From contig CAYWTL010000001.1 in assembly GCA_964460245.1 (NCBI GenBank), forward strand, positions 3,850 to 67,849: a stretch of 64,000 nucleotides of DNA, read 5' to 3'. Position 1 is the first letter of the stretch. Each line of letters opens with the position of its first letter. Source of the stretch: JAXDBM01 sp964460245 (GTDB taxonomy: Bacteria > Desulfobacterota > Syntrophia > Syntrophales > Fen-1087). A program made the position numbers and the translations under genes. The notes beneath the pieces were generated by a model. It did no database searches. It had not been told where the DNA came from and worked only from the letters and a program-made list of their open reading frames with translations. Positions 37,741 to 46,452 of the stretch are shown one piece after another.

Positions 37741-38567
37741 TCGTTTATTTCGATGAGCTTTTTTCCCCGCGGCGGTTTTTTGTTATCCGGCCGCGGCCGT
37801 TCACGGGATGCGCAATCCACGATCCGCTTTCGAAGGGCCTCCGCATCGCCCCGGCCGACCAGTTCCTTCAGGTCCCGCAAGTTTTTCTCGAAGCGCCGGA
37901 TCACCTCCGGGATGTCCGGGTTGCCCATGATGATGCCCGCGTAGAGCCCGGGGCTGCCGCCGAAGACCTTTTCGATCATCTTCAGCCGGGCCCGGAATGT
38001 CGGGGTGGAGAACTTTTCCAGCTCCTTCGGATCCATCCCGGTCTCGTGGAGCGTCAGTCCCATGACGACCGTGTCGAGATGGGTCAGTCCCTGGACGATG
38101 GCCATCATCCGGTCGTGGCGCTCCGGCGTCGTCTCGATGACACGGGCCGAATGTTCCCGAAACAGCCCCGCGAGCCAATCCAGCCATTTCCGGCCCCGGC
38201 CCGGGCACAGCACGATGTTCTGTCCGGCGATGGACAGCACATCCGGCCCGAAGAGCGGGTGGCAGCCAACGACCTCCGCCGTCGAAGCCTCCAGCATGGC
38301 CCGGACCGGTTCCCTTTTCAGGGACGTCAGGTCCATGAGCAGGCCGTCGCCCCGGACATGGGGCCCCGCCTGCCGGATCACGTCCGGAGTGGCTGCGATC
38401 GGGACGCTCACGATCAGGATGTCGCTCTCCCGGGCCATGGCGGGCAGGTCCGGCGCCGACGCCCTTCCCGCCGTCCGGACCGGGAATCCCGCGACCCGGA
38501 AAAAATCCGCGAACCAGCGGCCGATGCCGCCCGTGCCGCCCACGATGCCGATGCGAATCTTGCTCAT
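37737..38567 (-). CDS. tyrA: Prephenate dehydrogenase
   Basis: The 276-aa protein opens with the Rossmann motif IGIVGGTGGIGRWF and has HPLFGPDV and the conserved RHDRMMAIVQGLTH helix of the TyrA family. It oxidises prephenate to 4-hydroxyphenylpyruvate with NAD(P). It carries no chorismate mutase or ACT domain, since the mutase is fused to PheA upstream. The ATG overlaps the aroC stop (ATGA). The C-terminus is Lys/Arg-rich. It is the last gene of the aro unit. Confidence 0.92.
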   Translation of the reverse strand: MSKIRIGIVGGTGGIGRWFADFFRVAGFPVRTAGRASAPDLPAMARESDILIVSVPIAATPDVIRQAGPHVRGDGLLMDLTSLKREPVRAMLEASTAEVVGCHPLFGPDVLSIAGQNIVLCPGRGRKWLDWLAGLFREHSARVIETTPERHDRMMAIVQGLTHLDTVVMGLTLHETGMDPKELEKFSTPTFRARLKMIEKVFGGSPGLYAGIIMGNPDIPEVIRRFEKNLRDLKELVGRGDAEALRKRIVDCASRERPRPDNKKPPRGKKLIEIND

Positions 38568-39619
38568 GCGCCGATGGCCCTCTGTCTCAGCAGGTGGTCG
38601 GCCAGCACGATGCCGACCATGGCCTCGCAGACCGGGAGAATGCGGGGGATGACGGACACGTCGTGCCGCCCCCGAATCGAGAGCGTGACCGGGGTTCCGG
38701 TTTCATCGATCGTCTCCTGAGGTCTGGAAATGGACGGTATGGGTTTGCAGGCCACGCGCAGGACGATGTCGCTGCCGTTGGTGATCCCCGCCAGGATGCC
38801 GCCGGCATGGTTCGTCCGGAAGCCGTCCGGCCCCAGGGCATCGTTGCACGCCGAGCCCGTCATCCGCGCCGCCGCGAAGCCCGCGCCCACCTCCACGCCC
38901 TTGACCGTTCCGATGCTCATCAGCACCTTGGCCAGGTCGGCGTCGATCTTGTCGAAGACCGGCGCACCCAAGCCGGCGGGGCACCCGCTGACGACGACCT
39001 CGACCACGCCGCCCAGGGAATCGCCGCGTTTCCTCGCCCGCTCGATCCTCCGTTCCATCTTCCCGGCGGCCTCGGCATCCGGGCAGCGCAGCGGATTGCT
39101 CTCCATCTCCGCCGGCGAAAACTTCCGGGCGGCAATGCCCCCCAGCTCCTTCGTGTAGGCGACCATCCGGATGTTCTCCCGCCCCAGGATTTTTTTCGCG
39201 ATGGCGCCCGCGGCCACGCGGCCCGCCGTTTCCCGGCCGGAGGCCCGTCCGCCGCCCCGGTGATCGCGAATGCCGTATTTGCGCTGATAGGTGAAGTCCC
39301 CGTGCCCCGGCCGGAAGACCGAACGAAGATCCTCGTAATCGTCGCCGCGGACGTCCCGGTTCCGGATGATGAGGGAGATGGGGGTCCCCGTGGTTTTCCC
39401 CTCGAATACGCCGGACAGGATCTCCACCCGGTCCGCCTCCCGGCGGGCGGTCGACGTGGAAACCGCCTGCGGCCTCCGCCGGTCCAGCTCCCGCTGAATA
39501 TCCGTCTCGCTCAGGGGGATGCGCGGGGGGCACCCGCCCACCACCGCGCCGATGGCCGGTCCGTGGGATTCCCCCCACGTGGTGACCCGAAAGAGTGTTC
39601 CGATGGAATTGCCTGACAT
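38564..39619 (-). CDS. aroC: Chorismate synthase
   Basis: The 351-aa protein begins MSGNSIGTLFRVTTWGESHG, the usual N-terminus, and contains RPGHGDFTYQRKYGIRDHRGGGRASGR and GRHDVSVIPRILPV as flavin- and substrate-binding segments. It converts EPSP to chorismate using reduced FMN. ATG 39619 with AAAGGAAG upstream is preferred over GTG 39637, although that GTG would overlap the aroK stop. Confidence 0.95.
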   Translation of the reverse strand: MSGNSIGTLFRVTTWGESHGPAIGAVVGGCPPRIPLSETDIQRELDRRRPQAVSTSTARREADRVEILSGVFEGKTTGTPISLIIRNRDVRGDDYEDLRSVFRPGHGDFTYQRKYGIRDHRGGGRASGRETAGRVAAGAIAKKILGRENIRMVAYTKELGGIAARKFSPAEMESNPLRCPDAEAAGKMERRIERARKRGDSLGGVVEVVVSGCPAGLGAPVFDKIDADLAKVLMSIGTVKGVEVGAGFAAARMTGSACNDALGPDGFRTNHAGGILAGITNGSDIVLRVACKPIPSISRPQETIDETGTPVTLSIRGRHDVSVIPRILPVCEAMVGIVLADHLLRQRAIGA

Positions 39620-39633
39620 GGCCGCTTCCTTTC

Positions 39634-40158
39634 TCACCGCATGGTGTGCTTCATCGCTGCGCGGATCTGCGCGGCGATCTCTTCGACCGTCCGCTCCCCG
39701 GTCTCAATGGCCAGGTCGGCCAGCGATCGGTAGAGGGGGGTCCTTTCCCGCAGCATCCGCTCCGTCTCCGCGGCCGTCCCGCCGTTCGAAAGCGCGGGGC
39801 GCTGGCCGTCACCGCCGCAGCCGGCCTCCAGCCTTCGGATAATGGCATCCGGCTCGGCCGAAAGCCAGACGAAGAATCCGTTCTTCTTCAAGATGGCCGC
39901 GTTTTCCCGATCCACAACCGTCCCCCCGCCGATGGCGATGACGCCCCCGTCGATACCGGCCAGTTCCCGGACCGTCTCCCTCTCCGCGGCGCGGAAGGCC
40001 GGCCAGCCGCCGGCGCCGACGATCTCGGCCACCGTCCGGCCGGTCCGCCGCAGGATCATTTCATCGGTGTCGTAAAAGGGGACCCGCAGCATGCGGGCCA
40101 GCATCCTTCCGACGGACGATTTGCCCGTGCAGCGGTACCCCATCAGGACGATGTTCAT
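39634..40158 (-). CDS. aroK: Shikimate kinase
   Basis: The 174-aa P-loop kinase has Walker A GYRCTGKSSVG, the shikimate-binding DTDEMI, GGGTVVD and the lid RTPLYRSLA. It phosphorylates shikimate at O3. ATG 40158 overlaps the aroA stop by ATGA and is preferred to an ATG nine bases upstream. Confidence 0.93.
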   Translation of the reverse strand: MNIVLMGYRCTGKSSVGRMLARMLRVPFYDTDEMILRRTGRTVAEIVGAGGWPAFRAAERETVRELAGIDGGVIAIGGGTVVDRENAAILKKNGFFVWLSAEPDAIIRRLEAGCGGDGQRPALSNGGTAAETERMLRERTPLYRSLADLAIETGERTVEEIAAQIRAAMKHTMR

Positions 40159-41423
40159 CTCCGCCACTTTTCCAGTTCGTTCCAGAAGCCGGGAAAGGAC
40201 TTGCCGACGCAGGCCCGGTCCGCGATGCGGATTCCCGGAACGGCAAGTCCCAGCACGGCGAAGCTCATGGCGATCCGGTGGTCGCCGTACGTCTCCACCT
40301 CCGCGCCGTGCAGGCGGGCGCCGCCCTCGACCACGATGCCGTCCTTCCGCTCCTCCGCGCGGGCGCCGACCCGCCGAAGCTCGCTGACCAGGGCGGCCAG
40401 ACGGTCGCTTTCCTTCACCCGCAGGTGCGCGACGTTCCGGATCACGGTTCGGCCGCGGCGGACCGCGGAAAGCGCCGCCAGCGTCGGCACCATGTCGGGC
40501 ATATCGCCGAGATCGAACGCGAACGGGCCTTCCCGAAGATCCCGCCCGGTCACCCGGATCCCGCGGTCCGATGACTCGACCTTCGCCCCGAGCCTCTCCA
40601 GGACGGCCAGCAGGCCGGCATCTCCCTGCAGCGTCCGGGCATCCACGTTCTCGACCCGCACCGTTTCCCGGCAGAGGGCGGCCGCCAGGAAGAAGTAGGA
40701 GGCGGAGGAAAAGTCCCCCTCGATCGAGCAGGTGATTCCCCGGTATGCCTGCCTTCCCCGGACGCGGTACCAGCCGGGCCCCTCGGCAGCGGCCTCGACG
40801 CCGAAGTCCCTCATGGCGGCGATCGTCATGTCCACGTAGGGCTGCGAGGGAACGCGCCCCCGCACCTCGATCGCGCAGTCCCGCTTTGCGAGCGCGCCGC
40901 AGATCAGCAGCGAGGAGATGTACTGGCTGCTGTCGATGTTCGCAAGGACGGCCCGGCCCCCGGGAATGCCGCGGGCGCGGATGATCACGGGAGGATAGCC
41001 CGTCCCGTCCCGGGTGCCGGCATCGACCCCGAAGGATCGCAGGGCCTCCGTCAAGGGTCCGATCGGCCGCTCGCAGAGCCGCCGGTCACCGGTCAGCACG
41101 AAGTCTCCCCGGCCCAGGGAAACGATGCCGGCCAGGAGCCGAATGGCCGTGCCGTTGTTTCCCAGACGGATCTCCCGGTCCGGGTTGGCGATGTCCCCGG
41201 CCGTACCCCGCACAATCAGGTCTTCCCCCCGAAACTCGATCCCGGCGCCGAGCAGCCCGAGACCGCCCATGAGATGTTCCGTGTCTTCCGACCGCAGGGC
41301 GTTTTTCAGCGTGGACTCCCCCTGCGCGAGGGCCGCCAGGACGAGGGCCCGCTGGGTGTAGCTCTTCGAGCCGGGAACCCGAACCGGCCGGTCGAATTTC
41401 CCGATGGTCCCGATCTCCGTCAC
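40155..41423 (-). CDS. aroA: 3-phosphoshikimate 1-carboxyvinyltransferase (EPSP synthase)
   Basis: The 422-aa enzyme has PGSKSYTQRALVLAAL, LGNNGTAIRLL, CSIEGDFSSASYFFLAAAL and LRVKESDRLAAL, which cover the phosphate, PEP and catalytic sites. The PEP-loop GNNGTAIR differs from the common GNAGTAMRP form. Translation starts at GTG 41423, whose GTGA overlaps the aroE stop; the much longer open frame upstream is not needed. Confidence 0.94.
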   Translation of the reverse strand: MTEIGTIGKFDRPVRVPGSKSYTQRALVLAALAQGESTLKNALRSEDTEHLMGGLGLLGAGIEFRGEDLIVRGTAGDIANPDREIRLGNNGTAIRLLAGIVSLGRGDFVLTGDRRLCERPIGPLTEALRSFGVDAGTRDGTGYPPVIIRARGIPGGRAVLANIDSSQYISSLLICGALAKRDCAIEVRGRVPSQPYVDMTIAAMRDFGVEAAAEGPGWYRVRGRQAYRGITCSIEGDFSSASYFFLAAALCRETVRVENVDARTLQGDAGLLAVLERLGAKVESSDRGIRVTGRDLREGPFAFDLGDMPDMVPTLAALSAVRRGRTVIRNVAHLRVKESDRLAALVSELRRVGARAEERKDGIVVEGGARLHGAEVETYGDHRIAMSFAVLGLAVPGIRIADRACVGKSFPGFWNELEKWRR

Positions 41424-42220
41424 CGCTCCTCCAGCCTCTCCATGACCTCCGCCCGCATCCGCGCCAGGGGCGGCTCCATTCCCGTCCAGAGCCGGATCTG
41501 CTCGGCCCCCTGACGGACGAACATCCCCACCCCGGAAAGGACGGCGCATCCGGCCTCCCGCGCCTCCCGCAGCAGCCTCGTTTCCGGCGGGTTGTAGATG
41601 ACGTCGACAACCAGCCCGAACCGGTTCAGGATGTCCGGGCCGACCGGCGACGCGTCCGTTTCGGGAAACATTCCGACGGGCGTCGTGTTGATCAGGCACT
41701 CTGCCCGGACGTCCCCGATTTCGCCCGGCGGCAGAAAGCGGCAGTGGAACTCGGCGGCCAGCGCCTCCGCTTTCGCGACGGACCGGCCGGCCACCCAAGG
41801 AATCCCGCCTTCCTTCCGAATCCCGAATACCGCCGCCCTCGCCGTCCCTCCGGTTCCGAGGATGATGAAATTCCTCCCGTCGATTTCGGTGCATTCCCGA
41901 AGGCTCTCGACCAGACCGAGCCAGTCCGTGTTGTGCCCCAGAAGCCTGCCGTCGCGGTTCGTGACCGTGTTGACCGCGCCGATGATCCGGGCGCTGCCGT
42001 CCATCCCGTCCAGGTGGCGCAGGATATCGCTCTTGAAGGGAAGGGTCACGCTCGCCCCTCGAATGTCCATCTCCCGGATTCCGGCAACCGCCTCCGCCGC
42101 ACCGTTCACGCAAAATGAAAGGTACCGCGCCTCGATTCCCATCTGTTCGTATGCGGCATTGTGCATCAGCGGCGAAAGGCTTTGGCCGACGGGGTTTCCG
42201 AACAGGGCGTACGTCTCCAT
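41420..42220 (-). CDS. aroE: Shikimate dehydrogenase
   Basis: The 266-aa enzyme starts METYALFGNPVGQSLSPLMHN and has VTLPFKSDI with the catalytic Lys, the NADP-binding ILGTGGTARAAVFGI, and a VVDVIYNPPETRLL segment. It reduces 3-dehydroshikimate to shikimate. It follows aroD after one base and overlaps aroA. Confidence 0.95.
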   Translation of the reverse strand: METYALFGNPVGQSLSPLMHNAAYEQMGIEARYLSFCVNGAAEAVAGIREMDIRGASVTLPFKSDILRHLDGMDGSARIIGAVNTVTNRDGRLLGHNTDWLGLVESLRECTEIDGRNFIILGTGGTARAAVFGIRKEGGIPWVAGRSVAKAEALAAEFHCRFLPPGEIGDVRAECLINTTPVGMFPETDASPVGPDILNRFGLVVDVIYNPPETRLLREAREAGCAVLSGVGMFVRQGAEQIRLWTGMEPPLARMRAEVMERLEER

Positions 42221-42221
42221 G

Positions 42222-42914
42222 CTATCTCCCCGCCTCGTGCCGCAACATTTTCAAAAGGGCTCGCATCTCCCGGACCGTCCACTGTCCGGGGGCCGACGCT
42301 TCGCCGTCGTCCAGGGCGGCGTAGCTGATCCGGGACCCGAAAAGCGGCGCGAGCGCCCTGCTGGGGCGGCCCTGCTCGCCCATACAGAAGGCGATGACCG
42401 CCTGTCCCTTTCTGCGGGCGCCGGCCAGAAGTTGCAGCACTCGAAGGTTGTCTTCCGGAGCCATCGCCAGGGTGACGATCTTGGCAATGTCCGCGCCGCT
42501 TTCGAAACAGTCCTCCAGCCATCCTTCGAGCGTTCGTTCCGAAGGCGTTTCCCGAAAATCGTGGCGGGAAACGATCAGCCGCACGCGGCCCCGGCGGGTC
42601 CGGGCAGCCCGGAGCAGTTCGTCCTTGAGGTCGGCCTCCGTGCTCGACTCGACATCCACGTAGTCTGCGTCGAGCAGTGCCGCCTGCGTGAGCAGACCCA
42701 CCCGCGCCCTTTCGCTCCCCCTGAAGCGCCCCCCCTCGTCCCGGCGGCGGCTGGTCACGATGATCTTGCCGCGGCGCGCCCCGATCAGCCTCCCCAGGTT
42801 CGGGTCCCGCATGCCGTCGATGCGCAGCTCCACGAGATCGGCCAGCGCAAAGGCCCGCCCCATTTTGGCCAGCATGGCCTCCTCGCTTTCCGCCATCACC
42901 GGGATGCAGATCAT
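42222..42914 (-). CDS. aroD: Type I 3-dehydroquinate dehydratase
   Basis: The 230-aa class I enzyme has DLVELRIDGM, VTSRRRDEGG, the catalytic His in VSRHDF and the Schiff-base Lys in ADIAKIVTLA. It dehydrates dehydroquinate to dehydroshikimate. ATG 42914 overlaps the pheA stop by ATGA; the open frame extends far upstream but lacks family similarity there. Confidence 0.94.
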   Translation of the reverse strand: MICIPVMAESEEAMLAKMGRAFALADLVELRIDGMRDPNLGRLIGARRGKIIVTSRRRDEGGRFRGSERARVGLLTQAALLDADYVDVESSTEADLKDELLRAARTRRGRVRLIVSRHDFRETPSERTLEGWLEDCFESGADIAKIVTLAMAPEDNLRVLQLLAGARRKGQAVIAFCMGEQGRPSRALAPLFGSRISYAALDDGEASAPGQWTVREMRALLKMLRHEAGR

Positions 42915-43993
42915 GGTCGTTCCTCTCCGCGAGGGTAGGACCCCAGGACCTTGACAAAGGCCGCCTTCTTTTCGAGCTGCCGCAGGCAGGAGCCGATTCG
43001 CTTCTCGGCGCTGTGGCCGGCGAGGTCCATGAAGAACAGGTACTCCCACATGCGGTCCCGCACGGGATAGGATTCGATCCGGGTCAGGTTGACGCGGGCG
43101 CTTGCGAACGGCCCCAGGGCCAGGTGCAGCGCGCCCGGCGCATGCGCCGTTCCGAACAGGACGGAGGTCTTGTCCCGCCCCGTCGGTTCCGGCTTCCCCC
43201 TCCCGATGACGACAAACCGGGTCGTGTTCAGGGGATGGTCTTCGATCCCGTCGGCAAGGATGCGCAGACCGTAGCGGGACGCGGCGGCCCGGCTCCCCAC
43301 GGCCGCCCCCTCCGGGTCTTCCAGCGCCTTTCCGGCAGCCGCGGCGGTGCTGTTCACTTCGATCAGCCGGCACTGCGGCAGGTTGGCCCGCAGCCATTGC
43401 CGGCTCTGGGCGATCGCCTGCGGGTGTGAGTAGACCCTCCTGGGCGATTTCCGCCGGCCGCGCGGGGTCAGCAGGGCATGGCGGATATGGACGAAAATTT
43501 CCGCCTGGAGCGCCAGCGGCGTCGCGACCAGCCGATCCAGCGTCGCCTTGACGGAGCCCTCCGTGGAATTCTCGATGGGCACGATCCCCAAGCGGCCGGA
43601 GTCCCGCTCCGCCGCGTCGAAGACCTCCGCGATGGTGGCGGCGGGAGACAGCTCTGCGCCCTTCCCGAAATGGGTTAGTGCCGCCGCATGGCTGAAGGAA
43701 GCCTCCGGGCCGAGGTAAGAAACGACCGGCGCGGCCTGGAGCGCCCGGGACGCCGAAAGGATCTCCCGGAAAATATCCGCCAGCGCCGCCGCGGGAAGCG
43801 GCCCTTCGTTGATCTCCTCGAGACGGCGGTAAACGAGGCTTTCCCGGGCGGAATCGTACACCGGCCGGCCCGCCGCCTGCTTGACCCGGCCGATCGCAAG
43901 GGAAAGCGCAGATCGCTCGTTGAGCAGCCGGACGATCCTTTCGTCCTTCGCGCTGATTTTTTCTCTCAGCCTCCGCATCCGGTCTTCGTTCAT
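42911..43993 (-). CDS. pheA: Chorismate mutase/prephenate dehydratase (P-protein)
   Basis: The 360-aa protein joins an AroQ chorismate mutase (~1-85), a prephenate dehydratase domain (~90-265, with YLGPEASFSHAA, PIENSTEGSV and the catalytic TRF in NTTRFVVIG) and an ACT domain. The ACT domain normally senses Phe through GAL and ESRP motifs; here these read PGALHLAL and ESYP, so the Arg of ESRP is Tyr. The start overlaps the aroB stop by ATGA. It supplies phenylpyruvate and the prephenate used by tyrA. Confidence 0.94.
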   Translation of the reverse strand: MNEDRMRRLREKISAKDERIVRLLNERSALSLAIGRVKQAAGRPVYDSARESLVYRRLEEINEGPLPAAALADIFREILSASRALQAAPVVSYLGPEASFSHAAALTHFGKGAELSPAATIAEVFDAAERDSGRLGIVPIENSTEGSVKATLDRLVATPLALQAEIFVHIRHALLTPRGRRKSPRRVYSHPQAIAQSRQWLRANLPQCRLIEVNSTAAAAGKALEDPEGAAVGSRAAASRYGLRILADGIEDHPLNTTRFVVIGRGKPEPTGRDKTSVLFGTAHAPGALHLALGPFASARVNLTRIESYPVRDRMWEYLFFMDLAGHSAEKRIGSCLRQLEKKAAFVKVLGSYPRGEERP

Positions 43994-45084
43994 CCCCTCA
44001 TCCCCTCGATCGTTTCCCGGATCAGCGGTTCGGGCACGCCCCCGTTCATGAAGGGCATCCCCGCCCGTTTGAGCAGAACGAAGTGAACCGCCGCGCCCTG
44101 CTTCTTCTTGTCCTTTTTCAGCCGGGTCAGGATCGCTCCCCCGTCCAGGCCTTGCGGGACACGGTCGGCAAGACCGAGTTTCCGAATGAGCGACAGGATC
44201 CGTTCACCCTCTTCCTCCGGGAGATACTTCATCCGCACCGAAATGCGAACCGCGGCCGCCATGCCGATGGCGACGGCGTCCCCGTGCGACAGGCGGAACC
44301 CCGACTCGGCTTCAACGGCATGGCCGATGGTGTGGCCGAAGTTGAGAATCCGGCGGAGCCCCGTGTCCCTCTCATCCAGTTCGACGATCCCCTTCTTGAT
44401 GCGGCAGCATTGCAGGACCAAGCCCTCCAGAAAGTCCGCATCGCGCCGCAGCAGCGCCTCCGCCTTCCCGTCGAGGAGGTCCAGAATCTCCGGAGATTCG
44501 ATGACCCCGTACTTCACGATCTCGGCCAGGCCGTTTCGAATCTCCGCTTCCGGCAGCGTTTTGAGGAAGGAGACGTCCGAAAACACCGCCTTCGGCTGAT
44601 GAAACGTTCCAATGTAGTTCTTTCCCGCCTCCGTGTCGACGCCGGTTTTGCCCCCGATGCTGCTGTCGACCTGGGCGAGCAGCGTCGTGGGAATCTGGAT
44701 GCAGGGAATCCCCCGCATGAAGATCGAGGCGGCGAAGCCGGCGACGTCGCCCGTAACGCCCCCGCCCAGGGCGATCACGGCGGATGTCCGGTCCGCTCCC
44801 AGCCCGGCCATCTTTTCCAGGATTTCGAGGCAGGTCTGCACGTTCTTCGACGCCTCGCCTCCCGGAAATACGATCAGATCGGCCTTCAGATCCATCTGCC
44901 GGAGGAGTTTGAGGACCTCGCCCCCGTAGAGCGACGCCACGCGGGAGTCGGAGACGATCACGTACCGCGCTGCCCAGTTGTTCTTCGCCAAGAGCAGCCC
45001 GGCGCGGTCCAGAATGTCGCGGCCGACATGAATGTCATAGCTTCTCACCGTTTTCCGGTCCAGGTTCAGTCTGATTTTGTTCAT
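43990..45084 (-). CDS. aroB: 3-dehydroquinate synthase
   Basis: The 364-aa NAD-dependent enzyme has VIALGGGVTGDVAGF, PTTLLAQVDSSIGGKTGVD, GLAEIVKYG and the zinc-ligand segment ILNFGHTIGHAVE. It converts DAHP to 3-dehydroquinate. ATG 45084 overlaps the DAHP synthase stop by ATGA. Confidence 0.96.
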   Translation of the reverse strand: MNKIRLNLDRKTVRSYDIHVGRDILDRAGLLLAKNNWAARYVIVSDSRVASLYGGEVLKLLRQMDLKADLIVFPGGEASKNVQTCLEILEKMAGLGADRTSAVIALGGGVTGDVAGFAASIFMRGIPCIQIPTTLLAQVDSSIGGKTGVDTEAGKNYIGTFHQPKAVFSDVSFLKTLPEAEIRNGLAEIVKYGVIESPEILDLLDGKAEALLRRDADFLEGLVLQCCRIKKGIVELDERDTGLRRILNFGHTIGHAVEAESGFRLSHGDAVAIGMAAAVRISVRMKYLPEEEGERILSLIRKLGLADRVPQGLDGGAILTRLKKDKKKQGAAVHFVLLKRAGMPFMNGGVPEPLIRETIEGMRG

Positions 45085-46109
45085 TGCAGCACCCTGATTT
45101 CCTCTCTCATGATTTTTTCCATGACCCGGACTTCCTCCATCATCTGGTAAAACTGCTCCGGCCGCAGCGACTGGGCGCCGTCCGAAAAGGCCTTCTCGGG
45201 CTCCGGGTGGACTTCTACGATCAGGCCGTCCGCCCCGACGGCGACGGCGGCGCGGGTCAGCGGAATCACGTACCGGGAGTATCCGGCGGCATGGCTGGGA
45301 TCGATGATGACCGGCAGATGGGTCAGCTCCTTCAAGACGGGAACGGCGCTGATGTCCAGGGTATTGCGCGTCGCCGTTTCGAAAGTCCGGATCCCCCGTT
45401 CGCAAAGGATGACCTGCTCATTCCCCGCCGACAGGATGTATTCCGCCGACATGAGCAGCTCCTCGATGGTGGTCATCAGGCCGCGCTTCAGCAACACCGG
45501 CTTTTTCGCGCGGCCCACCTCCTTCAGCAGGGCGAAGTTCTGCACATTCCGGGCGCCGATCTGCAGGATGTCCGCGTAGGACTCCACCAGATCCACATCC
45601 GTCGTGTTCATCACTTCCGTCACGACCGGGAGTCCCGTTCGCTCCCGGACCTTCTTCAGGAGTTTCAGGCCCTCTTCGGCCATGCCCTGAAAGCTGTACG
45701 GCGACGTCCGGGGCTTGAACGCCCCCCCGCGCAGGATATGGGCGCCGGCCTTCTTCGCGACATAGGCCGATGCCATGAGCTGTTCCTCGCTTTCCACGGA
45801 GCAGGGGCCGGCCATGACGATGAAATCCGGCCCACCGATGGCCAGGTCACCGACGCGGACGACGGTATTGCCCTCCCGCACCTCCCGGCTGGCCAGTTTG
45901 TAGGGTTTGAGGATCGGCATGACCTTGTCCACGCCGGGGAGGAATTCGGCGGACTTCAACTGGGCCTTCCCCCGGTCATCCCCCACGGCGCCGACGATGG
46001 TGCGCTCCACGCCGCGGGACAGGTGCGCGCTGTAACCGACGGATGCGATCCACTCCACGATCCGGTCGACCTGGGCATCCGTCGCATTTTTTTTCATAAT
46101 GATGATCAT
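45081..46109 (-). CDS. aroF: 3-deoxy-7-phosphoheptulonate (DAHP) synthase
   Basis: The 342-aa enzyme is of the Thermotoga-like class: an N-terminal ferredoxin-like regulatory domain (~1-70, MIIIMKKNATDAQVDRI) precedes the TIM barrel with AGPCSVESEEQL, RGGAFKPRTSPYSFQG and DPSHAAGYS. It makes DAHP from PEP and erythrose-4-phosphate, the first step of the pathway. The N-terminal domain binds Tyr/Phe in homologues, so feedback control is likely. ATG 46109 follows GGAGG and lies just after two leader terminators. Confidence 0.95.
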   Translation of the reverse strand: MIIIMKKNATDAQVDRIVEWIASVGYSAHLSRGVERTIVGAVGDDRGKAQLKSAEFLPGVDKVMPILKPYKLASREVREGNTVVRVGDLAIGGPDFIVMAGPCSVESEEQLMASAYVAKKAGAHILRGGAFKPRTSPYSFQGMAEEGLKLLKKVRERTGLPVVTEVMNTTDVDLVESYADILQIGARNVQNFALLKEVGRAKKPVLLKRGLMTTIEELLMSAEYILSAGNEQVILCERGIRTFETATRNTLDISAVPVLKELTHLPVIIDPSHAAGYSRYVIPLTRAAVAVGADGLIVEVHPEPEKAFSDGAQSLRPEQFYQMMEEVRVMEKIMREEIRVLQ

Positions 46110-46131
46110 ATCTGTTTCCTCCAAAAAGAAA

Positions 46132-46160
46132 GGGCCGTGGAAAATCGGCTCCCACAGCCC
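46132..46160 (-). terminator. Second attenuator hairpin before the DAHP synthase gene
   Basis: An 11-bp stem with two G-T pairs (46132-46142 with 46150-46160) surrounds a 7-base loop and is followed on the minus strand by TTTCTTTTT, then directly by the GGAGG of the DAHP synthase gene. Confidence 0.7.
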
Positions 46161-46173
46161 CGAAACGCAAAAA

Positions 46174-46206
46174 GCCATGGGTAGCGTTTTTCGATCTACC
46201 CATGGC
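46174..46206 (-). terminator. First attenuator hairpin before the DAHP synthase gene
   Basis: GCCATGGGTAG pairs perfectly with CTACCCATGGC (11 bp, 11-base loop) and is followed by five T residues on the minus strand. It begins 23 bp after the leader peptide stop. Confidence 0.87.
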
Positions 46207-46229
46207 TCCGTTTGATGATTTAAATTTCT

Positions 46230-46331
46230 TTAAGTCCTCCTGAGCGTCGGGCAGACCGGTGCATAAAAATAGTAATAGCCGTACCAGCTCTTAAAATTTC
46301 TTCCGGTTTGACCGCTTTTGAAGCCCGACAT
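46230..46331 (-). CDS. Aromatic leader peptide (Trp/Tyr/Phe-rich) of the aro superoperon
   Basis: A 33-aa ORF on the minus strand has AGGAG 12 bp before its ATG. Its middle reads SWYGYYYFYAP, with one Trp, five Tyr and one Phe within nine residues (plus two earlier Phe). It ends 23 bp before a strong intrinsic terminator and 120 bp before the DAHP synthase gene. This is the layout of ribosome-stalling attenuation. Shortage of charged tRNA-Tyr in particular, and Phe or Trp, should relieve termination. A TTGACA lies at 46398-46393 upstream, but its -10 box is poor. Confidence 0.85.
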   Translation of the reverse strand: MSGFKSGQTGRNFKSWYGYYYFYAPVCPTLRRT

Positions 46332-46452
46332 GCTGCTGCGAATCTCCTCACTTTTACTCTTTGCCCTGCAGGCAACCACAATCAGGGGGCCCTGTCAAGG
46401 AAAAACTTCCTGAAATAATCTCCGTCACGCGGCGGCGGGGAACGGTCGCCGG

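Noticed and set aside
38594..39616. 340-codon plus-strand ORF opposite aroC
   Set aside because: Antisense shadow; the aroC frame carries all family motifs.
46109..46331. T-box riboswitch before the DAHP synthase gene
   Set aside because: No T-box sequence or specifier loop is visible, and a translated aromatic-rich leader peptide explains the terminator arrangement.
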